A program made the position numbers and the translations under genes. A DNA stretch of 35,606 nucleotides from Verrucomicrobium sp. BvORR106 (lineage in GTDB: Bacteria; Verrucomicrobiota; Verrucomicrobiia; Verrucomicrobiales; Verrucomicrobiaceae): positions 1 to 35,606 of the forward strand of contig NZ_BATR01000169.1 in the NCBI RefSeq assembly GCF_000739655.1, in the 5' to 3' direction. Below are positions 11,701 through 19,183 of the stretch, piece by piece; the stretch's first letter is position 1, and each line of letters begins with the position of its first letter. The notes under the pieces were generated by a model that worked only from the letters and a program-made list of their open reading frames with translations, made no database searches and was not told the origin of the DNA.

Positions 11701-12081
11701 GACAAGCGCTCTACCGAAGTGAACCCACTGGCTCCTCACTATCTGGTCTATGTGTTGGACGATGGCAATGTACGCCTTACCTTCATGCAGCCGAAGCAGT
11801 GTTTGGAGCTCTTCCGAGTATTGGCAGCCGGTTATCCGAGTGCATTCACCGACCTCTGCGACGCATTCGATACTCGGACCCAAAATGGCGAGGACATGAG
11901 CCAAGCCTCCAAACTTCTCGAATCGGCTGTCGCCTCCATCAAGCGCAGCTTCACCAAGCGTGCGACCGCCTCCCTCTTTTCGGGACGCGACGGCCTACTG
12001 CCCAAAGCCAGCGAGACGCCATCATCCACCGATGACATGGAACTCATCACCTGGCTCGTTATCTCGAATCCTTTGAAATGA
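8740..12081 (+). CDS. PLD-nuclease-like domain fused to a superfamily 2 (SNF2/DEAD-like) helicase
   Basis: 1113 residues. Residues about 20-190 form a phospholipase D-like domain with the HxK...GSxN half-motif: H126, K128, then GSSNF at 143-147. The usual Asp five residues after the Lys is Gln133. This fold occurs in nucleases such as BfiI. The helicase has Walker A DSVGLGKT at 274-281, DESH at 363-366, SATP at 407-410 and motif VI QRFGRIDRIG at 838-847, separated by a long charged, coiled-coil-rich insert (about 520-700). It would move along DNA using ATP and may cut it through the PLD domain. First gene of a five-gene unit; the methyltransferase starts 6 bases downstream. The size and helicase class resemble DrmD of class 1 DISARM and other restriction-associated helicases. 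The role in defence is an inference from its partners. Confidence 0.92.
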   Translation: MTESPSPALASLRDNRPTRGTVGDFLKQEILPDSILSFVSAYFTVHAYQALAEQLENADHLRFLFGEPTFISGIDKGGKQSANFKLTENGLTIAKTLVQGAAARACAAWIDRMVQIRSIRQSNFLHGKAYHIQNGNASSAILGSSNFTVPGLGLGPNSNIELNLIVDSDRDRRDLKAWFDEVWTDERLTKDVKQEVLTYLNRLSAPNSPQFIYFLTLYHLFRGELEGAKETDDNLRTSSLLEANVWKMLYSFQKDGVKGAINKIRDYNGCILADSVGLGKTFEALAVIKYFELRNEKVLVLCPKKLRQNWTVFRSNSRLNPLLDDRFAFDVLSHTDLSRTSGMTGDHDLANFHWDNYGLVVIDESHNFRNNAVGKPNDDGTSRRTRYERLLEDVIQSGQKTKVLLLSATPVNNGISDLRNQISFIAGGDVARSADPTHDGAFKEKLGIPSVKETTRKAQAKFTLWTKKPAEQRKSRDLIHELGSDFFHLLDGLTIARSRAQIKRYYSQEMEKLGGFPKRNAPLAEYPHIDLNQEFLSFEELDRRIGELTLSLYHPSTKLKKDLPPQVRAHYEQKIGNFNQAGRERILIAMMKINFLKRLESSIDSFRLTLARTIEKIDRLEMKLQAFQEARSANPQLDFANLSEDDFDDLDLDPEDLEIGGKHKINLSHLNLPDWLLAVRLDRDQLQNLLDHANPVTVVRDAKLTRVREIITEKVKRPGKNKDGKPVRKVIIFTAFADTARYLYEHLAPYCRDTLGVHSALICGGGKYKTSLGGNDFEQILTNFSPISKKRDKQRQLPQDEEIDLLIATDCISEGQNLQDADLLINYDIHWNPVRIIQRFGRIDRIGSKNKTVSLVNFWPTKDLDAYLNVKNRVEDRMALVDLTASGEDNLLASDQIEDLIKTDLHYRNQQLKRLQNEILDLEELEDEMISLADFSLTDFRLDLLKFLENNREQLESAELGLYAIVPPDPQLPASQPGILFCLRQRDDKRSTEVNPLAPHYLVYVLDDGNVRLTFMQPKQCLELFRVLAAGYPSAFTDLCDAFDTRTQNGEDMSQASKLLESAVASIKRSFTKRATASLFSGRDGLLPKASETPSSTDDMELITWLVISNPLK

Positions 12082-12087
12082 TTTTCC

Positions 12088-15000
12088 ATGCCTATTGTCA
12101 CTGATATCCGGCCGCTACTAGCGAACGCTCTTCAGGGGCTTGAATTTGGACTGCTCCGTGATTCCGCAATACACCTTCTAAGTGTGCTCGGATACGAAAG
12201 CGATCGCACCCACGAATTGGCAGATTCTTCACCGCTAGCCTTTCTCGAACTCGTCGAAACGCAGAAAAGCGATGCGAAGTTCGATCAAGCCAAGGCTCTC
12301 TTCGCTGAGTGGAAATCCGCCGACATTCTTTTCCAGCTCACCAGCGAAGACCTTGCGGCCACTTCCAGCCTGTTCAAGGAAACCGATCTCAAGCCCGGCC
12401 TACTCCAGTCCTACCTCTTCTTCTCCATCGAGCTGACGGGCAAAAACTACGCCCGTGGCAAGCTCACCGGCATCGCCCGTCAGATCAACCGCGTTTTCCC
12501 CATGCCCGTCATGGTGCTGATCCGCCATGGCGACGCAACCGGCAGCCCCATCCTCTCCATCGCCGTCATCAACCGGCGGCAAAACAAACTCCAAGCCAGC
12601 AAGGACGTCCTCGAAAAGGTCACCCTCATCCGCAACATCTCCCTGTCTAGCCCCCACCGCGGCCATCTCGACATCCTTGCCTCCTTCGCACTCCAGAATC
12701 TCGTCCACCCGAAGAAACTCCCCATCCAGGACTTCGACACCCTCCACGCCGCGTGGGAGGAAATCTTCAACGTCGAACTGCTAAACAAACGGTTCTACCG
12801 AGAACTGGCCAACTGGTATTTCTGGGCGCTCCCGCAGGTAGAGTTCCCCGCCGACATCGAGAAGGACGACGAGAAACGCCGCGCCACTGGCCTCATCCGG
12901 CTGCTCACCCGCCTCATTTTCTGCTGGTTCCTCAAGGAAAAGGGCCTCATCCCGGAAAAACTCTTCCATCCCACCGACCTCACCAAGCTCCTCAAAGGCT
13001 TCGACCCCGAGAGCGAGACCAGCTCCGTCTATTACCAGGCCATCCTGCAGAACCTCTTCTTCGCCACGCTCAATCAGCGCATGGGCAAGGATTCCAAGGG
13101 CAACCCATACCGCGTCTTCGCCACCGACGAGGGCTTCCTGAAGAACAAGACCACCTACGATGTCAACAATCTCTACCGCTACGAAAAGCACTTCGCCGTC
13201 CCGCAGGACGAAGCCCTCGCCCTTTTCGCCGACATCCCCTTCCTCAATGGCGGGCTTTTCGAGTGTCTCGATCAATCAGAAGAGGGCACCGGCAAAAAAC
13301 GCTACCTCGATGGCTTCTCGCGCAATCCCAAGATGCGCCCCCATGTCCCCGACCGCCTCTTCTTCGACAGCGGCGAGACTGCCGACCTCGCCGAAGTCTA
13401 TGGCGACAAGAAACGCAAGGCCGAGAAGGTCACCGGACTCATCTCCATCCTGAACCGTTACAAGTTCACCATCGTCGAGAACACGCCCATTGATCAGGAA
13501 ATCGCCCTCGATCCCGAGCTGCTCGGCAAGGTCTTCGAGAACCTCCTCGCCTCCTACAACGAAGAAACCAAAACCACCGCCCGCAAGCAGACCGGCTCCT
13601 TCTACACCCCGCGTCCCATCGTTGAATACATGGTGGACGAATCGCTCAAGGCCCACCTCACCGGCGCTCTAACGCAGAACGGCATGAGGGAGACGGACGC
13701 GCAGGCTGGCCTCGACATCCTCTTCGCATACACCGAGCGCGAGCATCCATTCCGCGAGCACGAAGTTGCCGCCCTGCTCGACGCCATCCACACCTGCAAG
13801 ATTCTCGACCCCGCCTGCGGCTCCGGTGCCTTCCCGATGGGGATGCTGCAAAAACTCGTTTACATCATCCACAAGCTCGACCCCGACAACGCCCGCTGGA
13901 AGCAACTCCAGATCGACACCGCCGCGAAGATTCCCGATCCCTCCGCCCGCGACGCCGCCATCACCGCCATCGAACGCGACTTCGCCGACAATGAGGACGA
14001 CTACGGCCGCAAGCTCTACCTCATCGAGAACTGCCTCTACGGCGTGGACATCCAGCCCATCGCCATCCAAATCTCGAAGCTCCGTTTCTTCATCTCCCTC
14101 GTCTGCGACCAGCGCACCAACCGCAGCAAAAAGGAAAACCACGGCATCCGCCCGCTGCCCAACCTCGAAACCAAGTTCGTCGCCGCCGACACGCTCATAG
14201 GGCTTCCGATTCCCGCGCCAGACCTCTTTGTGCGAACTCTGATTGATCCTATTGAAGCCAAGATCGAATTCGCCGTGCATTCCCACTTCGGTGCTCAAAA
14301 TCGTAAACAGAAGCTCAAGCTACAGGATGACATCAATCGCCTGCAGTCAGAGCTCGCTGAAGCGATTGCGACCAGTCTTGGCGCCAAGCCGGGTTCAGAC
14401 GTTGCAGTCAAAGCCCGGCACATTGCAAAGTGGAACCGATTTAATCCTCAGATCGCAGCAGACTTCTTCGATACTCATTGGATGTTCGGGCGCTCATTGG
14501 GAAAAGGCTTCGACATCGTCTTTGGAAATCCGCCTTATATCCAGATTCAGAAGTTTCCCGCCGCACAGAAAGCCATATGGCAATCTCAAGGATTCAAGAC
14601 CTACGCCGCCACTGCTGACATTTATTGCCTCTTTTACGAACGCGGCGCGCAACTCCTCAAACCGGGCGGGCACCTTGCCTACATCACATCTAACAAATGG
14701 ATGCGAGCAGGTTATGGCGATCAGTTGCGCGGCTTCCTCTCATCTGAAGTGGACACTGTCTCGGTGCTCGACTTCGGCATGGCGCAAAACTTCGGGGCAG
14801 CCACTACCTATACCTGCATTGTGCAGCTTGAGAATCAACCCTACGCGCGAAAAACGCTCTCATGCTACGCTGTCGATGACCGTGCAGCCATGGCCGACCC
14901 AGCGAGCTATTTTGAACAAAACCGCGTTCTGCAAGATCACCTGAACGATTCGCCATGGGTCGTCATCTCCAAGGAACGCCAGCGCATCAAGGAACTGGTC

Positions 15001-15975
15001 GAAGCCCAGGGCGTGCCGTTGGAGAAGTGGGCCATTCAAATCAATTACGGCATCAAGACCGGCTTCAACGATGCCTTTTACATCACGCAGGATCAGCGCG
15101 ACGCGATGGTGGCTGAAGATCCAAAGTGCGCGGACTTGATCGTGCCCCTGCTGCGGGGGCGCGATCTGGCCCGATTTCAGTCTAACTGGGACGGGACATG
15201 GATGATCAACACACACAATGGACTCCGAAGTGCTGGAGTTCCGCCGGTTGATGTCCGCAGGAATTTTCCCGCAATCTGGAAGCACCTGATCCAATGGGAG
15301 ACAGAGCTAAAGACGCGCCAAGACAAGGGCAACCATTGGTCGAACCTTCGAAATTGTGCCTACCTGCGTGAGTTCTCGCAGCCGAAGATCATTTATCAGG
15401 ATATCGCGCAGAGCCTCCCGTTCTACTTCGATGACCGCGAACACTTCTTCTTCAACAACACGCTTTGGATGATGAATGGGGACGCATCGCAGCTCCCCTA
15501 CGTCACCGCGATGCTAAACTCATCGGTCTTCCGGTGCTGCTTTCGAGACAACTTCCCTGAATACTCGGGAAACGCCTACCGGCTATTCGCCATCTTCATG
15601 GAGAAAATCCCGGTGAAAAAACCTACAGACCAGCAATCTGCGTTGTTCGAAAAGCTCGTTCCGTTGATCCAGTTCGCCAAACGCACCGACGAGTTGATCG
15701 CCGCACAGTTTCTCGAAGACCTTATCGATGCCTGCGTAATGGAGTGCTACTTCCGCGAGCACATGGCCGAGCGCGACCTGCTGTTTCTCGACGACCTGGC
15801 TCCCCATCTCTCCGCCTACGACCCTAGCGCCTCCGAATCGCAACAGAGCGAGTTCATCGCCCAGCTCCACCGCACGCTGAACGCCCCCACGTCGAAAATC
15901 CGCAACCGCCTCCTCCGCATCTCCGCCGACAGCCCCGACCTCCTCGCCGTCATCAAAGAGGAGGGCGCGGTATGA
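12088..15975 (+). CDS. Eco57I-class adenine-specific DNA methyltransferase
   Basis: 1295 residues. Motif I (S-adenosylmethionine binding) is ILDPACGSG at 572-580 and the catalytic motif IV is NPPY at 814-817, the signature of N6-adenine methylases. KQTGSFYTPRPIVEYMV before motif I is the usual lead-in of type I/IIG-like enzymes. Residues about 990-1190 look like a TaqI-C-type target-recognition region (GIKTGFNDAFYI, PLLRGRDLARF). The first 500 residues are helical, and I see no PD-(D/E)xK nuclease motif, so cutting would have to come from another subunit. The stop overlaps the ATPase start by ATGA. Codon use changes within the gene: about 12400-14190 uses C at most third positions, whereas 14200-15600 (catalytic half and recognition domain) is much more mixed. 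It probably marks self DNA, like DrmMI or PglX. Confidence 0.93.
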   Translation: MPIVTDIRPLLANALQGLEFGLLRDSAIHLLSVLGYESDRTHELADSSPLAFLELVETQKSDAKFDQAKALFAEWKSADILFQLTSEDLAATSSLFKETDLKPGLLQSYLFFSIELTGKNYARGKLTGIARQINRVFPMPVMVLIRHGDATGSPILSIAVINRRQNKLQASKDVLEKVTLIRNISLSSPHRGHLDILASFALQNLVHPKKLPIQDFDTLHAAWEEIFNVELLNKRFYRELANWYFWALPQVEFPADIEKDDEKRRATGLIRLLTRLIFCWFLKEKGLIPEKLFHPTDLTKLLKGFDPESETSSVYYQAILQNLFFATLNQRMGKDSKGNPYRVFATDEGFLKNKTTYDVNNLYRYEKHFAVPQDEALALFADIPFLNGGLFECLDQSEEGTGKKRYLDGFSRNPKMRPHVPDRLFFDSGETADLAEVYGDKKRKAEKVTGLISILNRYKFTIVENTPIDQEIALDPELLGKVFENLLASYNEETKTTARKQTGSFYTPRPIVEYMVDESLKAHLTGALTQNGMRETDAQAGLDILFAYTEREHPFREHEVAALLDAIHTCKILDPACGSGAFPMGMLQKLVYIIHKLDPDNARWKQLQIDTAAKIPDPSARDAAITAIERDFADNEDDYGRKLYLIENCLYGVDIQPIAIQISKLRFFISLVCDQRTNRSKKENHGIRPLPNLETKFVAADTLIGLPIPAPDLFVRTLIDPIEAKIEFAVHSHFGAQNRKQKLKLQDDINRLQSELAEAIATSLGAKPGSDVAVKARHIAKWNRFNPQIAADFFDTHWMFGRSLGKGFDIVFGNPPYIQIQKFPAAQKAIWQSQGFKTYAATADIYCLFYERGAQLLKPGGHLAYITSNKWMRAGYGDQLRGFLSSEVDTVSVLDFGMAQNFGAATTYTCIVQLENQPYARKTLSCYAVDDRAAMADPASYFEQNRVLQDHLNDSPWVVISKERQRIKELVEAQGVPLEKWAIQINYGIKTGFNDAFYITQDQRDAMVAEDPKCADLIVPLLRGRDLARFQSNWDGTWMINTHNGLRSAGVPPVDVRRNFPAIWKHLIQWETELKTRQDKGNHWSNLRNCAYLREFSQPKIIYQDIAQSLPFYFDDREHFFFNNTLWMMNGDASQLPYVTAMLNSSVFRCCFRDNFPEYSGNAYRLFAIFMEKIPVKKPTDQQSALFEKLVPLIQFAKRTDELIAAQFLEDLIDACVMECYFREHMAERDLLFLDDLAPHLSAYDPSASESQQSEFIAQLHRTLNAPTSKIRNRLLRISADSPDLLAVIKEEGAV

Positions 15976-17645
15976 AGTCCCGCCTCCACCGCCTCGAAAT
16001 CCGCAACTTTAAAGCCTTCCGCGAGCCGTTCACTCTCGAGCTCGAAGGCCGTCACCTGCTCGTTTACGGCAGCAACGGCTCCGGCAAATCCTCCCTCTAC
16101 TGGGCGCTCTACACCTTCCTTCAGAGTGCCAACAAGCCGACTCCCGGCGTCGCCAAATACTTCGATCCCGCCGACCCGCAAAACCTGCTCAACATTCACG
16201 AGAAAGACCCGGCCACCAAGCCAGGTGAAATCGCCCTGACCCTGCGCGACATCGCGACGAAGAACGACACGACGTATCGCATCAGCCAGACCGTCCACGG
16301 CACCCGCCAACAACCCGCGATCCTCAAAGGCGACCTCGCCAGCGACTTCATCACCTACCGCTTCTTCTTCGGTTTCTCCGATTTCCGAAACTCGCAGACG
16401 TTCAACGTCTGGCCGTTATTTGAGAAAGAGATTCTCCCTTTCTGTGTCACGACCGCCGGAGGTAGGCAAACGCCGGTTCAGATGTGGAACGCGATTCGGT
16501 CAGGCCAACCTAATCCTTATGCAAACAAAGGCCGCGCTGGGACGTATGCCTATGCCGACTTCCACTCAGCCACTAAGAGGTTCGCGGCCATCCTTCCCGG
16601 AATCATTGATGCCATAAGCTCTGAGGCTCAGTCCTTCTACGACACGCATTTCGCCAAGGACGACCAACCGAGGAAGATCACTTTAAAGCTCGGCCTCACG
16701 ACGCCACCCTCCTCCTCGGGCGACAATCAGGCGGAGTTTCGGTTTACGCCTCCTGCAATCGGGTTTGGCGTCAAAATCGACGGCAGGACCATTGATCGTC
16801 CGCAGAGTTTTCTGAATGAAGCCAAGATGACGCAGCTCGCGCTTTCCGTCCGTTTCGCCGCTTCTCTGGTCAATCTTCACGAGTCCGACCTCAAGCTCCT
16901 CGTCCTCGACGACCTCCTCGTCAGCCTCGATATGAGCAACCGGATGAAGGTCGTCGAAATCCTCCTCTCCGATACCTTCGAGAACTACCAAAAGCTCATC
17001 CTCACTCACGAACTCGGCTTCTTCCGCGAGTTCCGGCGCAAACTCGGTCCCGATCACCCGAATTGGAGTTGTGTGAGTCTGGAAGGCACGCCTGCCACTG
17101 CGATCAGCGGTCGCACGGTCAAAACCGACCTTCAGAAAGCGGAGGAGTATCTCAACGGCTACAATCTGGACGAAGCCGCGCTCTGCCTCCGCAAGGTTGC
17201 CGAGGATACTGCCAAGCGTTTCATCGATCACAATGAAGTGCTCCCCACCAAAGACTTCGTTGGTCTGACGGAGGCTCTCCGAGCTGCACGTAACAAGATC
17301 CAATCAGAGCTGCCGGTGGAACTCTACGAAAAGGTTGTACGCAATACTCCAAACGCCCATCGCAATCTCCTTATCGCTTCAGATGATTCTGATCTTGATG
17401 GAAACACGGCATTAGACCCTCAAACGAAAGGGAGGCTGAAGACCAATCGTAACCGCTTACGCAGCCTCATCTCTACAGAACACGTTGAGCGACTGAAAAC
17501 GGTGAAGCTAATCGACGACATCCTCGCTTGCACCGAGAGGGTTTTGAATCCCGCCGCCCACTCCGGATCTCCACCACTCTACAAAAAGGAGGTGCAAGAC
17601 GCGCTCGATCTTATCGCACAATTGGAAATTCGACTAGCATCATGA
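15972..17645 (+). CDS. SMC/RecF-like AAA family ATPase
   Basis: 557 residues. The N-terminus LHRLEIRNFKAFREPF and Walker A GSNGSGKS (33-40) are typical of RecF/SMC/OLD-type ATPases that bind DNA ends or gaps. A signature-like helix (NEAKMTQLALSVRFA, about 277-291) precedes Walker B LLVLDD (309-314) and the D-loop SLD. There is a D-D pair where many relatives have D-E. No long coiled-coil arms are present, so this is a compact form. After the ATPase core (about residue 365) a helical C-terminal region contains DEAALCLRKVAEDTAKRF and ends NPAAHSG...EVQDALDLIAQLE, resembling helical modules seen in other defence-associated ATPases. It overlaps both neighbours by ATGA, so translation is probably coupled. 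Likely role: sensing DNA structure and licensing the helicase or nuclease (inference). Confidence 0.88.
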   Translation: MKSRLHRLEIRNFKAFREPFTLELEGRHLLVYGSNGSGKSSLYWALYTFLQSANKPTPGVAKYFDPADPQNLLNIHEKDPATKPGEIALTLRDIATKNDTTYRISQTVHGTRQQPAILKGDLASDFITYRFFFGFSDFRNSQTFNVWPLFEKEILPFCVTTAGGRQTPVQMWNAIRSGQPNPYANKGRAGTYAYADFHSATKRFAAILPGIIDAISSEAQSFYDTHFAKDDQPRKITLKLGLTTPPSSSGDNQAEFRFTPPAIGFGVKIDGRTIDRPQSFLNEAKMTQLALSVRFAASLVNLHESDLKLLVLDDLLVSLDMSNRMKVVEILLSDTFENYQKLILTHELGFFREFRRKLGPDHPNWSCVSLEGTPATAISGRTVKTDLQKAEEYLNGYNLDEAALCLRKVAEDTAKRFIDHNEVLPTKDFVGLTEALRAARNKIQSELPVELYEKVVRNTPNAHRNLLIASDDSDLDGNTALDPQTKGRLKTNRNRLRSLISTEHVERLKTVKLIDDILACTERVLNPAAHSGSPPLYKKEVQDALDLIAQLEIRLAS

Positions 17646-18505
17646 AGCCGCAGGACGCCAGTCTTACCATGGTCGATGAAGATGTCGCTCGCTCTCTGCT
17701 AGATCAGCTCCTCGAAGATTCAAAACTCTACAAAACGAGCACGGACTACTTCGAACTGCTAGAGTTCACCAAGCGCCTGAGAAACTTCGCGCCCTTCAAC
17801 GCAATGCTGCTTCACGTGCAGAAGCCAGGCCTTCGCTACGCTGCCTCCGCTTACGACTGGAAAGAACGCTTCGGCCGGAGCCCGAAAGAAAACGCGCGTC
17901 CTTTGTTGATCCTCTGGCCGTTCGGCCCGGTTGCACTCGTCTATGATGTCCAAGACACGGAGGGCAAAGACCTACCAATTGACGTGGACACCTTTTTTGC
18001 ACGAGGTGCAATCACAGCGAAGCAATTATCCGGCGTCATTGAGAAGATGAACCGCAGGAACATTGACTGTACCTTCTTTGACGGTGGCGATGGGAACGCC
18101 GGATCGATACGGGTGGAGAAAGCTCCAACAACGAAAGAGGGTGGCCTCTACTCGATGCAATTAAACCGTAACCATAATGCTCCAGTGCAGTTCGTCACCA
18201 TCGCGCACGAACTGGCTCACCTTTTCCTTGGTCATCTTGGTCCCGATAGGAAACTCAACATTCCAGAGCGTCCGCGCCCAGACCATGCGAAAGAAGAACT
18301 TGAGGCCGAATCCGTCGCCTACCTCGTCTGCGGACGGAATGGGGTAGAATCGAAGTCCCAAGCCTACCTGACCCATTTCGTTGAAGCGAACACGACCGTG
18401 GATAGCCTCGATCTGTACCAAGTCATGCGCGCCGCCGGCCAGATCGAAACCCTGCTCGGGCTAGCGTCTCACACCCGGTACCAGAAACCCAATACCTTAG
18501 CGTAA
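17642..18505 (+). CDS. ArdC-like / IrrE-ImmA-type zinc metallopeptidase
   Basis: 287 residues; the ATG at 17642 overlaps the preceding stop (ATGA). The C-terminal half has the gluzincin motif HELAH at 189-193, with a downstream Glu in LEAESVAYLV (E221 is the probable third zinc ligand), as in ImmA, IrrE and other DUF955 peptidases. The N-terminal half (about 30-125) contains FNAMLLHVQKPG, YDWKERFGR and VYDVQDTEG, a pattern I associate with the single-strand-DNA-binding domain of ArdC-type proteins. ArdC is a plasmid anti-restriction protein, so finding this architecture inside a restriction-like operon is notable. ImmA and IrrE act by cutting a partner repressor, and the next gene encodes a winged-helix protein that could be that target (inference). 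Confidence 0.85.
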   Translation: MKPQDASLTMVDEDVARSLLDQLLEDSKLYKTSTDYFELLEFTKRLRNFAPFNAMLLHVQKPGLRYAASAYDWKERFGRSPKENARPLLILWPFGPVALVYDVQDTEGKDLPIDVDTFFARGAITAKQLSGVIEKMNRRNIDCTFFDGGDGNAGSIRVEKAPTTKEGGLYSMQLNRNHNAPVQFVTIAHELAHLFLGHLGPDRKLNIPERPRPDHAKEELEAESVAYLVCGRNGVESKSQAYLTHFVEANTTVDSLDLYQVMRAAGQIETLLGLASHTRYQKPNTLA

Positions 18506-18524
18506 CCTCTGCCAATTCGGCAAC

Positions 18525-19118
18525 ATGAAGATCGCAACTCCCCCCACTCCAGACGACGTACCCGCAGCTCTCCAGCTTCTCCAGGATGCTCTTGGAGAAG
18601 AAGAGGCTCGCATTCGCAAAGAGGGTTCTAAGGCAATGGAGGGAGGCGACTACGATACCGCCACAGCAGTGATCGATTTTGCCAGGCGACTGCTGGCCTT
18701 TCAGAATAAGGTCGCAGGATTGGAGATCGAATGGGCCGAGCTTGAAGACCTGCGCGATAAGGCCACGCCAGCCGTTCAGGAAATCGTTAGCAAACGCTTC
18801 TTTGGCCGGAGCAAGAAGGGCGACATCACCTCTCAGGACGACTATTGCGCCCCGGTCCTCCGTGTGCTGGTGGAAATGGGCGGCAGCGGCAAGACCAGGG
18901 ATGTCATTACGAAGGTGGGACAGGCCATGAAAGGCACCCTTAAGCCCAAGGACTACGAGAAGACCACCAGCCGTGCGCGAGAGCCCCGTTGGGAAAACAC
19001 CACCCGCTGGGCACGGCAGAAGATGGTGGACGACGGTCGGATGAAGTCAGACAGCCCCACCGGAGTCTGGGAAATCTCCGACAAGGGACGTGCGTGGCTG
19101 AAGAGGTCCGCGGTGTAG
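18525..19118 (+). CDS. Winged-helix protein with Mrr-N-like domain
   Basis: 197 residues. The C-terminal half (about 105-195) follows the pattern of the Mrr N-terminal DNA-binding domain: YCAPVLRVLVEMGGSGKTRD, then WENTTRWARQKMVDDGRM and GVWEISDKGRAWL. The N-terminal half is helical and charged (EEEARIRKEGSKAMEGGDYD, then an AxxVIDFARRLLAFQNKV helix), possibly for dimerisation. No Mrr nuclease catalytic motif (D...QxK) is present, so it is a DNA binder rather than an endonuclease. It starts 19 bases after the peptidase gene and closes the five-gene unit. It could be a repressor or sensor controlled by the peptidase, or a DNA-docking subunit of the restriction machinery. A hairpin follows at 19129-19150. 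Confidence 0.8.
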   Translation: MKIATPPTPDDVPAALQLLQDALGEEEARIRKEGSKAMEGGDYDTATAVIDFARRLLAFQNKVAGLEIEWAELEDLRDKATPAVQEIVSKRFFGRSKKGDITSQDDYCAPVLRVLVEMGGSGKTRDVITKVGQAMKGTLKPKDYEKTTSRAREPRWENTTRWARQKMVDDGRMKSDSPTGVWEISDKGRAWLKRSAV

Positions 19119-19128
19119 CAACTGGACT

Positions 19129-19150
19129 CTGGAAGTGGGAGACACTCCAG
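19129..19150. terminator. Hairpin at the right end of the island
   Basis: CTGGAAGTG (19129-19137) pairs with CACTCCAG (19143-19150) apart from one bulged A, around loop GGAGA. It lies 10 bases after the stop of the winged-helix gene and before the convergent LysR stop. No T-run follows, so termination is only a possibility. Confidence 0.4.
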
Positions 19151-19183
19151 CCAAGGAGGTCGCTTAGATGGAAGCATCCCTCC

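Noticed and set aside
12088-15975. Calling the methylase a single-chain type IIG restriction enzyme
   Set aside because: I found no PD-(D/E)xK or other nuclease motif in its N-terminal 500 residues, so built-in cutting is unsupported.
8740-19118. Naming the island DISARM
   Set aside because: Only the helicase and methylase resemble DrmD and DrmMI. No DrmA (DUF1998 helicase), DrmB or separate DrmC is present.
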